This document shows positions 11,386-24,055 of a stretch of DNA of 64,000 nucleotides, piece by piece. The stretch covers positions 7,216,767-7,280,766 of the forward strand of contig JAPTHN010000015.1 in assembly GCA_026936325.1 (NCBI GenBank), read 5' to 3'. How positions within the stretch are numbered: the first letter of the stretch is position 1; the number at the start of each line of letters is the position of its first letter. Both the position numbers and the translations under genes were made by a program. The stretch is from Platynereis dumerilii (lineage: Eukaryota; Annelida; Polychaeta; Phyllodocida; Nereididae). The notes under the pieces were generated by a model. That model saw only the letters and a list, made by a program, of their open reading frames with translations, searched no databases and was not told the origin of the DNA.

Positions 11386-11586
11386 CACTGAAGAAAGGAT
11401 TGTCTGTGGCAGACAATAATTGTTCAAAGTATGTCCAATCAAGTTGTTGTCTAAGAGACAATTGAATTGTTCAATATGTCAAAGAACTTGTTTGTCCATT
11501 CCATTGATTGTCTGGTTTACACAACCACTTCATTGGGCATAAATTGAGAAATTATTGTCTTATATCAGACAATCATTTTTTCAGTG
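11386..11586. mobile_element. 201-bp MITE-like element with ~37-bp imperfect TIRs
   Basis: The left end CACTGAAGAAAGGATTGTCT and the right end (inverted: CACTGAAAAAATGATTGTCT) match over about 37 positions. Each arm contains its own small hairpin, ATTGTCTG followed by AGACAAT. A second, partial and diverged copy in opposite orientation lies at 26922-27071, sharing GACAATTGAATTGTTCAA and GTCAAAGAACTTGTTTGT. I cannot identify a convincing target-site duplication. Confidence 0.75.
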
Positions 11587-11589
11587 CAG

Positions 11590-12379
11590 ACATTCATTCT
11601 AAGCTGGATTACTTTTGTGTTATCTGGAATATGATGACATTGATGTTGAATTTGTGATTATGAGTTACTGTGTTGCTCTGTCAATACAATGTTGTCTGCC
11701 CACCAACAAATAATTGTAGGAGCAGTGTTACAACAGTTGAGTGCTATGAGGCAGTTTGTAGGGACAGCCCCCCAGTTGTCCACCCCGCTGTCACCACTTC
11801 TCCTTTCTATGAATCTTATTTGCATAGGTGCTGTAGCCTTCAAAGCCAGCCATTGAGGCCAACTAGTTCTTTTCGTGACCTGCTATCTCACACTTACCAG
11901 TCCTGAGGGAGAGGAGTTTCTTGTTTATAGTTAATTGTGGGAGATGCTGGTCAACTGATTGACCAAACGGCCTTGTTTCTGCCATGTCTAAGCCTTTGAT
12001 AACATCAGAGTGGCCAATCAGATTGGCCTATCAGCTGCGAAATGGCATAAAGAGTCTTAAAAGAGACTGCGAGGGAGGGCTATGATGTAGTAAGAGAGCC
12101 CAGGATGTAGTAAATAGCAATGTGCAGAAAGCTGGGAATCTGTTAAGATCTCTGAGATCATTTTAAATGGCTAGAAATAGGCAGGGTCGTTAGGTCCTCT
12201 TGTGTTTGACTTTCTTACCCCCTGATTGCGCGGGCTACAACCGTTTTGCCCTTCCGAGGACCCGGTTAGGACCCGGTTGTCTTGTTATGGCCCTCTTGCC
12301 CTACTGGAGCCTCCCTGGGATTTGTGCTCCTCTGGTTTACTGCCTCTGAACACCACTATTCATTGATTACAGTCTTAAA
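11590..12379. other. Non-coding, nothing recognised
   Basis: Ordinary-looking sequence without open frames of coding character or terminal repeats. Confidence 0.45.
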
Positions 12380-13260
12380 CATACGAGTAAAAGATTTGGC
12401 TTGACGAGGCTTTAGTTTGTAGATAAAGGGGATGATTTGGATGGCGGAAGGGCAACCTTAGAACATACAGTCCCTTGAAGATCAAGCCCTGTCTTCATCC
12501 CTGTGTCCTGTCCTGTGTGCTCTGTGAGACCACTGTTAATGACAGGGCAAAGGCTGCATGGGGCTGATGGCCTCTGCTTGAAATGTCGGAGTTACGTTCT
12601 CATTACTGCTGGTGCCGTGTGATTAAAATGCGGATGGGCAACTGAAGTCGGACTGTCCGCACACGCTGATTGCGCAGTTCTTCTCATTGCCTCACCTTCG
12701 CGAGTGAAGCAGCTGCGTTGCACACTGCACCAATCGCAGCACTGAATAGACGGACAATGTACTCCCCCATTCAAGCGGATTTTCCACGAATTGCCTTCTT
12801 TATGTCTGCAGAACTCCAAGTAATACACTTTGGCAATCCTATCTTGCCGTCGTAATGCTGACACGAGTTTACCGATTTCTCAAATTCCTTGGGTCGCGGC
12901 CGCGGGGCGGAAGCCTAAAAGTGCTGCTCACTTGGCTGGCAAATAAAGCTGATAACAGCAAACAAGCTGGTTTTATTTATGAATATACGGCTTTTTTATG
13001 TCGGTCGAATGGTGCGGTGAGGAGCGAAGGTTGTTTACATTGACGGGCGAATAAGATAAGCTCTCCGAGTGTTGTATGGGCAATAGATGGCTGTCTGACT
13101 GTGTCTGCTCCGGCTCCACACTCCGAGGCTCAGACGTCTTGCTTAGGACTCTGCGGCTTAGACTCAACGGCTCAGCTGCCTATTGCGGCTGCTGTACTCC
13201 GATGCTTTTGCTGCTGCGAAAGATGTCCTCATCAGGCAGGTGACATCTCTGTTCACTTAG
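12380..13260. promoter_or_regulatory. CpG-richer segment, possible regulatory region
   Basis: CpG dinucleotides and GC content rise clearly above the surroundings, including a NotI-type GCGGCCGC near 12897-12904 and many isolated CGs between 12650 and 13200. In an AT-rich genome this could mark an alternative promoter or enhancer of the downstream gene, or simply an unrecognised repeat. No TATA box, initiator or first exon could be assigned, so this is a weak inference. Confidence 0.25.
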
Positions 13261-15634
13261 TGCTTTATCCTTTGTAGGGTGTGCTATCATCACCATAAAA
13301 TGCCACCTCCTGTCCTTTGCTCTCAGTTCTCCTAGGCTCTGTTTTCTGTGTAGACTGTAGCTCCATTACACTGTGAAAACATTTTGTTACTTGATGAAGG
13401 ACCGTTATAGAGAAAAAAATATAATTTTATGGCAGAAAAATATCGGGGGTTTTTTTTGCTCTCAAGAATGAACATTTTGTGAAGTTTTTTTGACGCAGCT
13501 GCTTTTAGTTTCTACAGCGTGTACAAAACGTACAAAACCAACGTCAGTTGGCATCCGTCAAGCACCATGAATCTACATATATATAGCAATACCGTCAAAA
13601 TATGCCTTTGCCCGATACTTCCTTGATCAGGATTCAAGAATTCTTAGTCAGGTGACTGTTTCACACCATAACTTTGCCTGATTGCACAGGTTTTGAAAGA
13701 TCACTATAGACTATGTCTAACACTCTTTTGTGTCTTTTACCCAAACAATTTTCACAGTGGGCTTGTCTGGCTGTGTCTACAATGTAAAGGTCTGGTGTCA
13801 TGTCAAAAGCAGCAATAAGATACCCCATGTGATACACTGGCATGATGAGTGTCATCTAGATGCTGTTAGCCTTGGAGTGTCATCTAGGTATGGCTGTTGG
13901 CCTTTGCAAGCCAACTCCCTTGTTTGATCAGAAGGATCACACAGCAGGTCACCAGTGCTAGTCACCAATTTTGTACACCAAGATACTTAGTATATATTTT
14001 GTGCACCAAGATACTTCTAAGTATAAACCAGGATTGACCAATTTCGCCAGAATACACTGTTATTCATCAGTATATGAAGTGTAGGCTAGACTTTTCAATA
14101 CTGAAAGATTATATGAATTATTACAATAATAACGTCACAAGCATACACAACTAGTGAGTGTGTTGAAGGTAAAGCATGATGTGCTAAGATATTTCTGAGT
14201 CTATGCTTTTGACTTCAGTTGTAATACAATGATTACACATATCTTCCCACTGGAATGTAGTGCTATGCAGTTCTACAGGGTAACTAGTAACGTTCTGGCA
14301 CTAAGTTAGCTACACTGTCACAATAACCTTACATTACTAACTAGTTTACCCAAGTTCTAGATCTATACGAAAGTAACACTATTGCATTGTAATGTATTAA
14401 TGTATCTATTAAGGATCCTTTATAGTGTTTTCAATGTGTGGTATTTTGGACAATGTAGCTTAAATAGAATCTGATGTCCTCTTGACACTGTGTGTACAAA
14501 GGTTCCTGGGTGGTAAGTCAGAGGGTATTTTTTTTACCCTCCCCCTCCTAATGGAAGTAACTCATTGGGGGTAACTTGATGAGAGTAACCTGAATGGGAG
14601 TAACTGAATGGGAGTAACTGAATGGAGTAACCTGAATGGAGTAACTTAAGTAAGGCTGGTCAGCTACTAGTGGCCAGTTCAGTGACCCTGGTCCAGTAAA
14701 GGGCATTAAGTGAATGTGGTAATTAGCTCCCCCTAGTGGACAATGACCAGGGTGATTGTCAACTGCCCAGTGTCCAGTACAGCTCTATGAATGGCCCACA
14801 CACTCAACAGGGCACTTCTCATGACAGTCTTTAGCCCCAACAGTCACATCAAACACTCACAGTGATCCCTCCTTCAAAAGTCCTCTTTTATATCCCCTTC
14901 TGTGATTTTCTCTGATTGGGATTATATTTCAAGGGCTTGAAAGACAGTAAAAGGGCCCTAAAGAAGTGCCTAAAATGTTTGAAACACTCTCCAAACCCTC
15001 TTCAAGTGACCCTCTCTCCTACTGTGCCAAATTCTCTGATGATGGTAAAATTATCTCCGTGATAAGTGGCCGAGTCCATCAGTGTCAATATTTGGATATT
15101 CCAGACGAATTAGAGATGTTTGAAAATGTATTTTGAGGTGCTACTGTTTTGAAAAAGCAATATCATATTACTAAAAGTTTACATTCCAATGGTATAACCC
15201 CACTAACAGGCATTATTTACATGGAAGAGTCAAAATGAAAGTTCTGGATTGAACACCATTGGCTGGAACACAGTTGTTATGATACAGAACTGGTGTATCC
15301 TCTTGCCTTAACCAGAGTATTCTTAGAATATTTCCTCATTTTGTTTTGCAGCAAAAACAAATTAATTCTTAGCATTTTCTATTCTTCTCCATCCAATCCA
15401 TATACTCTTTTTAGGAATTCACAGATGAACTCTGAAATAATGTTATGTTTTGATCAGGGCAAGAGTATGGCGCAAGTACTGTCTCGTTCTTGTCCCATCA
15501 ATCGACCTCGCGAGCGACAAGTGCATGTCATGGGAACTGCACTGTGTTACTTGTTGACATACGTCATAACTTTCTATGTGATTGCTCAAAATACTTGAAA
15601 TCTACAAATTTAACGGTTACACCTTTTGTTTCAG
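13261..15634. other. Non-coding; small GAGTAACTGAATG repeat at 14567-14647
   Basis: Presumed intronic sequence upstream of the first recognised exon. The only structure seen is a short, roughly 13-bp repeat (GGAGTAACTGAAT) of about six copies near 14570-14645. Confidence 0.5.
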
Positions 15635-15763
15635 GGAGGAGAAACAGTACCAGCTCATGCAGCAGCCCTCAACGCCGACGTCCAGCGACAAGGGAGCCAA
15701 AACAATCAGTCAACTTCGTCCAGACAAACTGCCCCTTGGGTGCTAACAGACCATCCGCTTCAG
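15635..15763 (+). CDS. Exon A of receptor cytoplasmic-tail gene (43 codons, phase 0/0)
   Basis: This exon of 129 bases is preceded by a good acceptor (CCTTTTGTTTCAG) and followed by the donor CAG/GTAAAT. In the frame starting at the first exon base it reads GGETVPAHAA... and ends ...TAPWVLTDHPLQ, without a stop. This frame is chosen because it joins exactly in phase to exon B at 41329, giving ...TDHPLQ/ARHLMGDNEE. The frame beginning EEKQYQLMQQ hits a stop inside the exon. The other frame is open but gives no in-phase join. The sequence is polar and rich in A, Q and S, with no transmembrane segment. I infer part of the intracellular tail of a membrane receptor, possibly protocadherin- or cadherin-like; the family is uncertain. 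Upstream exons are not visible in the window. Confidence 0.72.
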
Positions 15764-17134
15764 GTAAATAAATGATGATTTGGCTTTGTTAGGGTGTGTC
15801 TGATGTTTTTCTTATGTGCTCCGCAGTATTTCCAAAGTTGCTTTCTGACTACGTAACCCAGAAAATGAGTCTTGTTGGTTTACTGTCCTTCTTGCAGTTT
15901 CTTTGGGTTTTGTTTGAACTCTACGTCCAACGGTCAGAGTTGCATGAAGGGATGGATATCACCTGATTCTTAACGATATGATGCTGTCTCGATATTTCTA
16001 CAGCAGTACCGAGACTACATTGCGATGTATTCATGCGTTTTATCTGTATTTTATTACAATCCGAAAATGCTGAAACCTTACTTTATGGAAACGAAAATTC
16101 CCCGGATTGGCAAGAATTCAAAATGGCGATGATATAGTGTATGTCAAGGAGCTGGAACTGTTTATCACAACACAGCTGTTAACCATCATGTCAAACCGAT
16201 CCAGGCCTATAGTGTCCAGATATTTTAGCTTGAGCAAAGTTTTCTTTCTTAATCCTGATTTGCATTTTGGCTTTAAATCTGTCTCACAGAAACTCAAAGT
16301 TGTATTTACTTTGCTTATTTGAGACATTTATAAATATTGTAATTTTTCCGGGCTTTTAGTAGCTCCCATCTCTGAATGTAAAACCAAAATACAATTATTT
16401 TCATGTTTGTGCAACATATTCGCACTGACTCTGTTTTTAACCCAATTTCTAAGTTTTCTTCCTTGAGCCAAATCTCTTTGATGTACAAATAAGTATTTTG
16501 AGTTTGTCAATTAAGCTTTGTGTTCAAGGCTTTGTTTAAGGATTGTTTAGCAAGCCTTGATGCATGTAAGCAGATCATCTTTCAAACAAGGCTTACATGG
16601 CAAAATATTAGGTCTGTCAGTGCTCTTGTGTCAAATTAACGGTACAGGAGCATGCGTCAACTGTGAAATCTTGCGAAATCTTGCAAAATCTTGTAAAATC
16701 TTTAACATCGCAAAATCTTGTTGTTCGCATCTTAAATCCTGTAATTCTTATTTTTGCCTGATTTTTCTCCGGATGTGTCATCTCTGTGTGTTGTTGTGAC
16801 ATTTGGGATAGGAACCCATTACGCTAGATTCAAATCATGATTTTTTGATGGAGGTTGGATTCCTCGATTAAATATTAAGACGGCAGGAGATTGGGTTCAT
16901 ATGGTTTTCCTGCGGCATCTTCGGTTGCAGGTCCTACCTGTCGGAGACATCTGTACTCATCCCGACTTCATTGGACTTCCTTTGACGTTTTGCGTCGCAG
17001 TTTTTCGTACACCTTTTTGTTGCGGTTCGTTGTTATTTCACCTCATTCCTGATTTGGCTTCACCTGCTGGAGGGTTTTTTAAGCTTCTGTCTGTACCATA
17101 TTTCCTTCAGTAAGAATCTTCTCTGTATTTGAAG

Positions 17135-17345
17135 GGGGAGGATTAGCTCAGTTTTAGCATGCTGGGCTGCCAATCATTGGGTCCAGCGTTCGAATCCAGC
17201 TCAAGCTGGGTAACCTGGTCTATACTGGACAGCAGTTTCAGTCATCCTTCACCTCATTGCTACATCCTCCTGTTGTCTTAATTAACCTACCTATTGCATA
17301 AATCGAGGATGCAAAGCCCCAAACATCCATCCATCCATCCATCCA
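17135..17345 (+). mobile_element. tRNA-derived SINE, second family, (ATCC)n tail
   Basis: The head GGATTAGCTCAGTTTTAGCA is an A box of tRNA type and GCGTTCGAATCC is a B box. The body ends in AATTAACCTACCT...GCATAAATCGAGGATG and a tail of (ATCC)n at about 17324-17344. The body differs from the SINE at 6144. It matches the minus-strand copies at 23848-24055 and, in part, 44072-44160. Confidence 0.88.
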
Positions 17346-18057
17346 GCTTTGTATTCGAAGCTTTGTTCAAATAAGCACTGGTTCAAATGGGTTGTTAAAA
17401 AAATTTTCTGTCAAAAAGAAATTAACCTATCTAGATCTATTTAAAACCTACCTGAAATAAACACCTAGGATAGAGCAGGTGTGAAAGGATAAGTGCCCAA
17501 TCCACTAAGCGAGGGAATATGGTGTTCATTTTTTTATGTTTAATGCTCCACTTTGATGAACCAGCTGAGCTCAGGGAACCGCCAAGGTCCACTTGCCAAA
17601 CTCAGAAATTTTATAAAATGTGGAAAACTTTGATGACGTATTATGAAATGGCTCAAATTAGATTAAGAGCAAAATCTAGACTTAAACGTAGTACATCTGC
17701 GCATTTATCTGATCAAATAATATTGTCATAGAGCATCAGAACATTTGATACAAATTGAACATTCGCCTGCGACACTTACTGCGATATGACAGAACCGACA
17801 CTTATATATATATCAAATATGTGATATAGGTAATGCTACTTGTTTGTGCTACTCGTCTACCAAATTTTTAAGTTTGAAACATTTTTGTAATTCCTTTGAT
17901 GTGATTTGATGTGAGAGATATCGCTTTGATGTAGCTTTCGGATGTGGCCTAATATTACCTACCTCTGGTTTGAAGTAGGACATGTGGTTTTTGCCTCTTA
18001 GATATATTTAGAATCTCAGACAGAGGAAATTGCTTAAATTATGATTTGTTTGTGTAG

Positions 18058-18116
18058 TTTACACACACACACACACACACACATATATAATATTATTTAT
18101 ATGTATATATATATAT
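18058..18116. repeat. (CA)n and (TA)n microsatellite
   Basis: A perfect ACAC run at 18060-18083 is followed by TATA-rich sequence. Confidence 0.85.
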
Positions 18117-18510
18117 CTTTATTCAGAAACAAAACAAACAGATTTGTACATAAATTGATATTAGATATTTGGAATAGAAATTTGATGTGTTCTAGAATTT
18201 GGAGCTTGATGCAAGATTGGCAAAGCATGACGTCATGCTCTCAGCCTCATGATGCAGTTTGGGCAACTGACCAATCAGGGGCTGTTGGAGCTCATGACTT
18301 CATACTCATGATGTCATACTCCTGAGTGTAAAATTTTTAATTGCAGTTTCTGATTCTGCCTATTGCAAGAAATGTGATTGCAGCCTCATTATACGATGGT
18401 TTCTATGTGGACGGCCCCTCCCTTGTGGAGACCCCATTCTAATTATTGTGAGTCCTCCATTCACCAACTTCTCCAACTTTTGAAATGGACTCTTATCAGA
18501 GACCACAGAG

Positions 18511-18926
18511 TTTGCTTGCGAAGCCACTCGTTGTGCCAAGTTTGCTTGCGAAACCACTTCTTGTGCCAAGTTTGCTTGCGCAGCCACTTCTTGTGCCAAG
18601 TTTGCTTGTGAAACCACTTCTTGTGCTAAATTTGCTTGCGAAGCCCCTTCATGTGCAAAGTTTGCTTGCGAAGCCACTTTGTGTGCTAAGTTTGCTTGCA
18701 ATGCCATTTCTTGTGCTACGTTTGCTTGTGAACTCACTTCTTGTACTAAGTTTGCTTGCGAAGCCACTTCTTGTGCTAAGTTTGCTTGTGAAGCCATTTC
18801 TTGTGCTAAGTTTGCTTGTGAAGCCATTTCTTGTGCTAAGTTTGCTTGTGAAGCCATTTCTTGTGCTAAGTTTGCTTGTGAAGCCATTTCTTGTGCTAAG
18901 TTTGCTTGTGAAACCTCTTTTAGTGC
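18511..18926. repeat. 30-bp minisatellite, 14 copies, open on both strands
   Basis: The unit is TTTGCTTGTGAAGCCATTTC plus TTGTGCTAAG, repeated in strict 30-base register from 18511. The last few units (18751-18900) are nearly identical and the first ones more diverged. Because 30 is divisible by three, long frames stay open on both strands, including a 199-codon minus-strand frame (18360-18959) with a 10-residue repeat ANLAQEMASQ. No splice-site context, upstream domain or codon evidence supports a gene, so I treat it as a minisatellite with an expansion gradient. Confidence 0.85.
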
Positions 18927-19930
18927 AGCAGGAGCAATCCCATAACATAGAGACATCATTTCTGTAGCCCTCTATTTCTTTGAGAAACTTCTGGCTTCTA
19001 ACAAGAGTCATAACCTGCATGCTTTCAAGAGTACACCACTTCTGTAACTTTGTGTCTTTTAAATTTCCTGCTATGTCTCCCAAGACTTCCCAAGTAATTT
19101 AATTGCATGGTTTGTCCAAACACCTGTTCTGAGTTTTGAATTGATTTCTCTGAGGCTTTTCTGTGGGCGTTTATTTTGCCTAATGAGGCTAGAAATATGA
19201 AAAACTTGTAACTCTAATTAATCCCTGTGCACTGTGTAGCTGGTGACATATTGTAAGTTTAATTTGCTCTACAAATCTACACAACTTCTTATATGTGTTA
19301 CTTTTACTCAAGTGTCTGGCTGACACTCTATTGTCAGCATAGTTCCATTTATGTGTTTGTTATATTTCTCTACTTTTCTCTGGTTACTGTTCAAGTTGAT
19401 TACTGTGCTACCCACACAGGACCTCTCCCTCATATGAATCTAAAGTTATATGTTTCTTTACTCGTCTTTGTTATAAGCATGTCATTCTCGTGAGACCTTT
19501 TGTCTCTTTCTTATACTCGCAATTATTATTGTTCAACACATATGTAATTTTTATGGGTCCTGTTATCTATTTTCTCTACCTTCTATTTTGGCCACTGCTC
19601 TACAAATGTAACTTCTATGGGACTAATTTATCTGATAAATATGAAATATTTTCATATTTTCTTACGTTTCTTCAACTTTCTGCTTTGGTTATTTTTCAAC
19701 ATATGATATTCTCTTGGGACCTTTTTGTCATATGTGGGACTAACCAGCGAGAGTAGGTCCTCAGCTGGTGACTTCTTTCCAAGAGCTCTTTCTGTATGGT
19801 TCTTGTAGGCTAATGCTGTTGCTATATATAGCTTGAACAGCTATATATGAGTGCTATATGAGAGGCACTATTATTGTGATCCTGTTATGATTGGGGCCAT
19901 GTGTATTATGCATTCTCAGCAAGCTAGAGA

Positions 19931-19985
19931 GCATTCTGAGAGCATTTCTGAGAGCATTTCTGAGAGCATTTCTGAGAGCATTTCT
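19931..19985. repeat. 14-bp tandem repeat GAGAGCATTTCT
   Basis: Four near-perfect units of CTGAGAGCATTTCT. Confidence 0.85.
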
Positions 19986-20741
19986 GCTGCCTGATTGTTA
20001 TGATTTACAGAGGCCGTTGGACAGACCGGTAATGAGTGACCCTCTGCTCAAGGCTGAGCCAGCGGGGCAAGTGGTGATAGCAAGAATTGGGTGTTCACAC
20101 CACAAAAGCCTCCCTGTGCCCAAGATGACTTACTGGTCTCTGGGGTGGGTATGGCAGAAAATTGCCATAGGAAATGCCCATTGAAAGCTGGGCCAGCATG
20201 TTTCACCTAAAAAGACCATCAGTTGGCCCCTTGCATAAATCTGGTCATCCTATTTTCTCTGCCCCCCAAATCGATATACAGACCAGATTCTTTACGAGAC
20301 CACTCCATAAGCCATACTACCCCTGTCCACCTTTGCCCCCGGGGTCTTAAAGAAATAGCACCTGCATGTGCATATAAAGCAGAAAATGCTATGCTCTATC
20401 TGCAGGCAATAAGGCTGTAGAACACACAGGACAACTAATAAGGAATTGCCTGAGCTTTATGTGCTACAGTGTGGGTAATACCAATGGTGGCCAATGGTGG
20501 CCAGTGGTGGCCAAGGAGGCATTATGGATAGATTGTATATAGAAAGGGCCACCATCTTATTAGCCATAATGACCATTAGGTATTATGGTCAGCTCAAGGG
20601 TCAGGCCTCTGTGTCCCTATTCCAGATAAGCCCCATGCCCACTATGCCAAGTTGCAACAAATCATTCTCTAAGTTGATATGAGCTGGTTGATGTTCCAAG
20701 CCATCTTTCTCATAATTAGGCTCTGCATCCAATACTCGATG

Positions 20742-20868
20742 CTGTTGATGTAGATGCTGTTGATGCAGATGCTGTTGATGCAGATGCTGTTGATGCAGAT
20801 GCTGTTGATGAAGATGCTGTTGATGTAGATGCTGTTGATGTAGATGCTGTTGATGTCGATGCTGTTGG
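20742..20868. repeat. 15-bp tandem repeat GATGCTGTTGATGTA
   Basis: Eight or nine units in strict register. Looser TGTTGATGCTGATG echoes continue to about 21215, so the perfect core sits at the edge of a larger decayed array. Confidence 0.9.
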
Positions 20869-21794
20869 TGACTGTTATGGCTGTTGTTGATTTTGTCACT
20901 GATGTTGCAGCATGATGTTGTTCCAATGTTAATGATGCTTCTTTTTTCTGTTGAAACTACAGTTAAAATGTTGATCCTGTCAGTGTTGTTGATGCTGATG
21001 TCAACAATGATGTTGTTTATACTGTTGATTTTGTCAATGTTGTTGTTGGTATCGATCCTGTAATTGTCAGTGTTTATGCTATTGATTCTATATTGCCACT
21101 GCCAATGATGAAGATGTTTTCAATGTTACTGAATGTTGATATTGCTGACACTGAGCACTGATGTTGATTATGATGCTGTCAGTGCTGTTGTCAATGCTGA
21201 TGATGTTGATTCTGCTGTAGGTACCTGATATTGATGGCAACCTATATTTAGGAATCATATTATTCATTTCTTCATATCTCTGAAGCTTTCCCTTCTTGGG
21301 CTACAAGAAAACTACAAAAGCCATAAGAATTCGTAAGACTTTGTAAAGTCTCTATGCAAGTCCACACTAAGTCTATTCCTGGGATTGCCAGCAGATAGCC
21401 TTGATTATAAATGACCAGACTTTTGGGGTATTCTAAGTCTGATGCTGCTTTTTTCCTTAGCTTCTTCTGTGCTCCAATGTTCTGTAATACTCTTGTGGGC
21501 TTGTGGGATGTGCCAATGGGAGGCAAGATGCTCTAGTCTAAAAGCCCAAATGCTTCACCACTCCCTGCAGCTGAACTGAATTCCCATCACTTTTATGCCA
21601 AACCTCTTGACATCGCTTCTACAACTGTGCATTGTACCAATCAGTGGGAATTGCTGGGTACATGTGCTTCTTATTATATGTCAGACTCAGGCCAAAGGTG
21701 GAATCACTGAAGAAATTACTTGCAATGCCAGGTCAGGAGAAGCCCTTCAAACAGCTTTGTAGTGTAGGATTATGCATGTATTGATGCTATCTTT

Positions 21795-21955
21795 TGATGA
21801 GGCATGGTATCATTTGGCAAAAGTGTATGCCTGTATGGTATCATTTGTGGAGCTGTAGTATCATCTGATGGAACTGTATATATATTATTTGGCATCAATG
21901 CACGTTATCATTTCGTACGAGGTATCATTTGATATTGATCTAGATGTTATCTGTA
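21795..21955. repeat. Degenerate GGTATCATTTG repeat
   Basis: Five or six copies of GTATCATTTG at irregular intervals of about 25-35 bases. Confidence 0.55.
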
Positions 21956-22041
21956 ATTCTGTATGAGATTGGCATGCAGACTTACAAGGAATCACAGTGA
22001 TATCCCACTAGACATGCAAGAATTGCAAGATGCAGCCCTTG

Positions 22042-22790
22042 CTGTGTCTCACATGTATACAGCTGAGTGGGTCTCATCTTGTGCTGTCATTGTATCTGAC
22101 TATATATCAGATAAGGTTGTGCTTTCTTTGATTCTAGTTTCAATAGCATCTCAGAAGAAGTATATTCCTGGGAATTGAGGAGATGTAAGGTAGCTGTTAT
22201 TTGTCTTTGCATGTACAACTGAGTCTCTTCATATTGTACTGTCATTTTATCTGACTATATACCAGATGGTCGCTCATTCTTTGATTCTAATATGAATAGC
22301 ATCTCAGAAGGGTATTATCTCTGGGAATTGAGGAGATGTATATAAGGTTGATGCTGTTGTCCTTACATGTACAATTGAGCGAGTCTCATCTTTGACTGTC
22401 ATTGTTTCTTACTATATGTCACATGGTTGTTCATTCCTTGATTCTGGTTTTAATAGAATTTATCAGTATCATTCCTGGGAAATGAGATTCAATATAGATG
22501 GTGTTGTCTTTGAACGCACAGTTGAGTAAATTTCATCTTGTACTGCCATTGTTTCTGACTTTATATATAAGTATATCAGATTGTTCATTCTTTGATTCTA
22601 GTTTGAATAGAATCTCAGATGGGTATCATTCCTGGGAATTGAGGAGATTTCAGGTAGATGCTGTTGTCTAACATGGACTGCCATTGTATCTCGCTATATG
22701 TATATGTCAGATAGTTGTTCTTCATTTGGACATACATCTCAGAAGAGCATCCCAGAAGGGCATCATTTCTGGCAAGGCTAAGAGAGCATC
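22042..22790. repeat. ~155-bp tandem satellite, about 5 copies
   Basis: Each unit holds CATGTACAACTGAGT, CTGTCATTGTATCTGACTAT, GATTCTAGTTTGAATAG and CTGGGAATTGAGGAGATGTA in that order. Units begin near 22042, 22203, 22361, 22505 and 22665, the last being truncated and diverged. It is a short local array, not a chromosomal satellite block. Confidence 0.85.
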
Positions 22791-23847
22791 ATAAATTATC
22801 TGGGAAGCAGAGCAAGAAGAGCAAGATGTAAGGAAGATGTTGCTGGGATCATCCTCTCATATCCTGAGGTAACCCTGTGATTACATGGTTGCCTAGCAAA
22901 CAAAGGTCTAATTGCCATTTGCCTTGATGTTCTGCTCGATTCTGCTCAATGAGAACAAAGAGAGATGGAATGATGAATAGTTGCAGTGTGTTAGATCTAC
23001 AAGACATCAATCTGGATTCTGCATTCAACAGATGGCAAGGAATTTGGGGAGCTGCATTACATGGAGCTAGCTGCAATAGATAGTTAGATAGAAGGATAAT
23101 TGAGCTATAGCGTCTCAGAGCTTGTGGTTGTTGGAGAGCAACCAGTAGGAGCTGGGTATGTCATTGAGACAGCAAAGTAGGGAAAATATACACATGATTG
23201 GAGGGAAACTATTATTGGAGAACAAAATACTTGGCTTCACAGGGCTGGGAGTGATGTGGGGGAGTAGAGTATACTAGGAAGGAGCTACAGACAGCTGGGA
23301 ATATTAATAGTAACTTGAATTTTGGAATATGGGGCTGGGAAGGAGATAAACCAGGAACTCAAACTGTCATTCAATTATACATGCCACGAATTGGAAGTAT
23401 AGTGGAGAACAAACATGTGAGCTATATATAGGTGACTGGGACTGATATCAGAGGGCATAATTCAAGAGCAACAGGAGCTAAGAATACGGCTGAAGAGCAG
23501 TTTTGGTAGCTTCCAATGGAATGTTATTAGTGAGCTGTATATGGGTGCAACAGGCAGCAGGAAATGTTATTAGAAAGTAGAGCAGAATTTTGTCTCTTCT
23601 AGGAAATGCTACATTGTAGGAGGAAGACAAGAGAAGAAAGATTCTTGGCAAGGAGCTGAGTACTAAAATGAGTAGCACAAGAACCAATAGTATTATCAGC
23701 AGTGGCCAGAAAGAAGGGACAGCCTGTAGCAGAGCATTGTAATGGCTGCAGGATGTGATAGGAGACCATTCTGCTTTTGCTGGTCACTGTAAATTACATG
23801 CTGTGAAATCTACAACATAAAGTATGTAATGTAGCTGTTCATTATGT

Positions 23848-24055
23848 TTGGATTGATGATTGGGGATTTACATTCTGTATTTGTGCACTGTGGTGGGTAA
23901 TTAGGACAAGGGGAGCCTGACATAGAAAGGAGGTGAAGTATGATTGAAACTCTGGTCTAACACAGTTTGAGGTGATTCACCCAGAGTGGGAATAGAACCC
24001 ACAAGCTAGAGATAGAATTCCAGAGCACTGCACACTGAGTTAACCCCCTCTCCAA
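23848..24055 (-). mobile_element. tRNA-derived SINE, second family, minus strand
   Basis: On the minus strand the order is: a degenerate A box, a B-box-like GGTTCTATTCCCACTC, then a body ending GTCCTAATTACCCACCACAGTGCACAAATACAGAATG and an ATCATCAATCC-type tail. The body aligns with the plus-strand copy at 17135-17345. It is more diverged than that copy. Confidence 0.78.

Noticed and set aside
15636-15750. Alternative frame of exon A reading EEKQYQLMQQPS...
   Set aside because: It looks protein-like at first but meets a stop before the donor and cannot join exon B. The frame chosen joins in phase.
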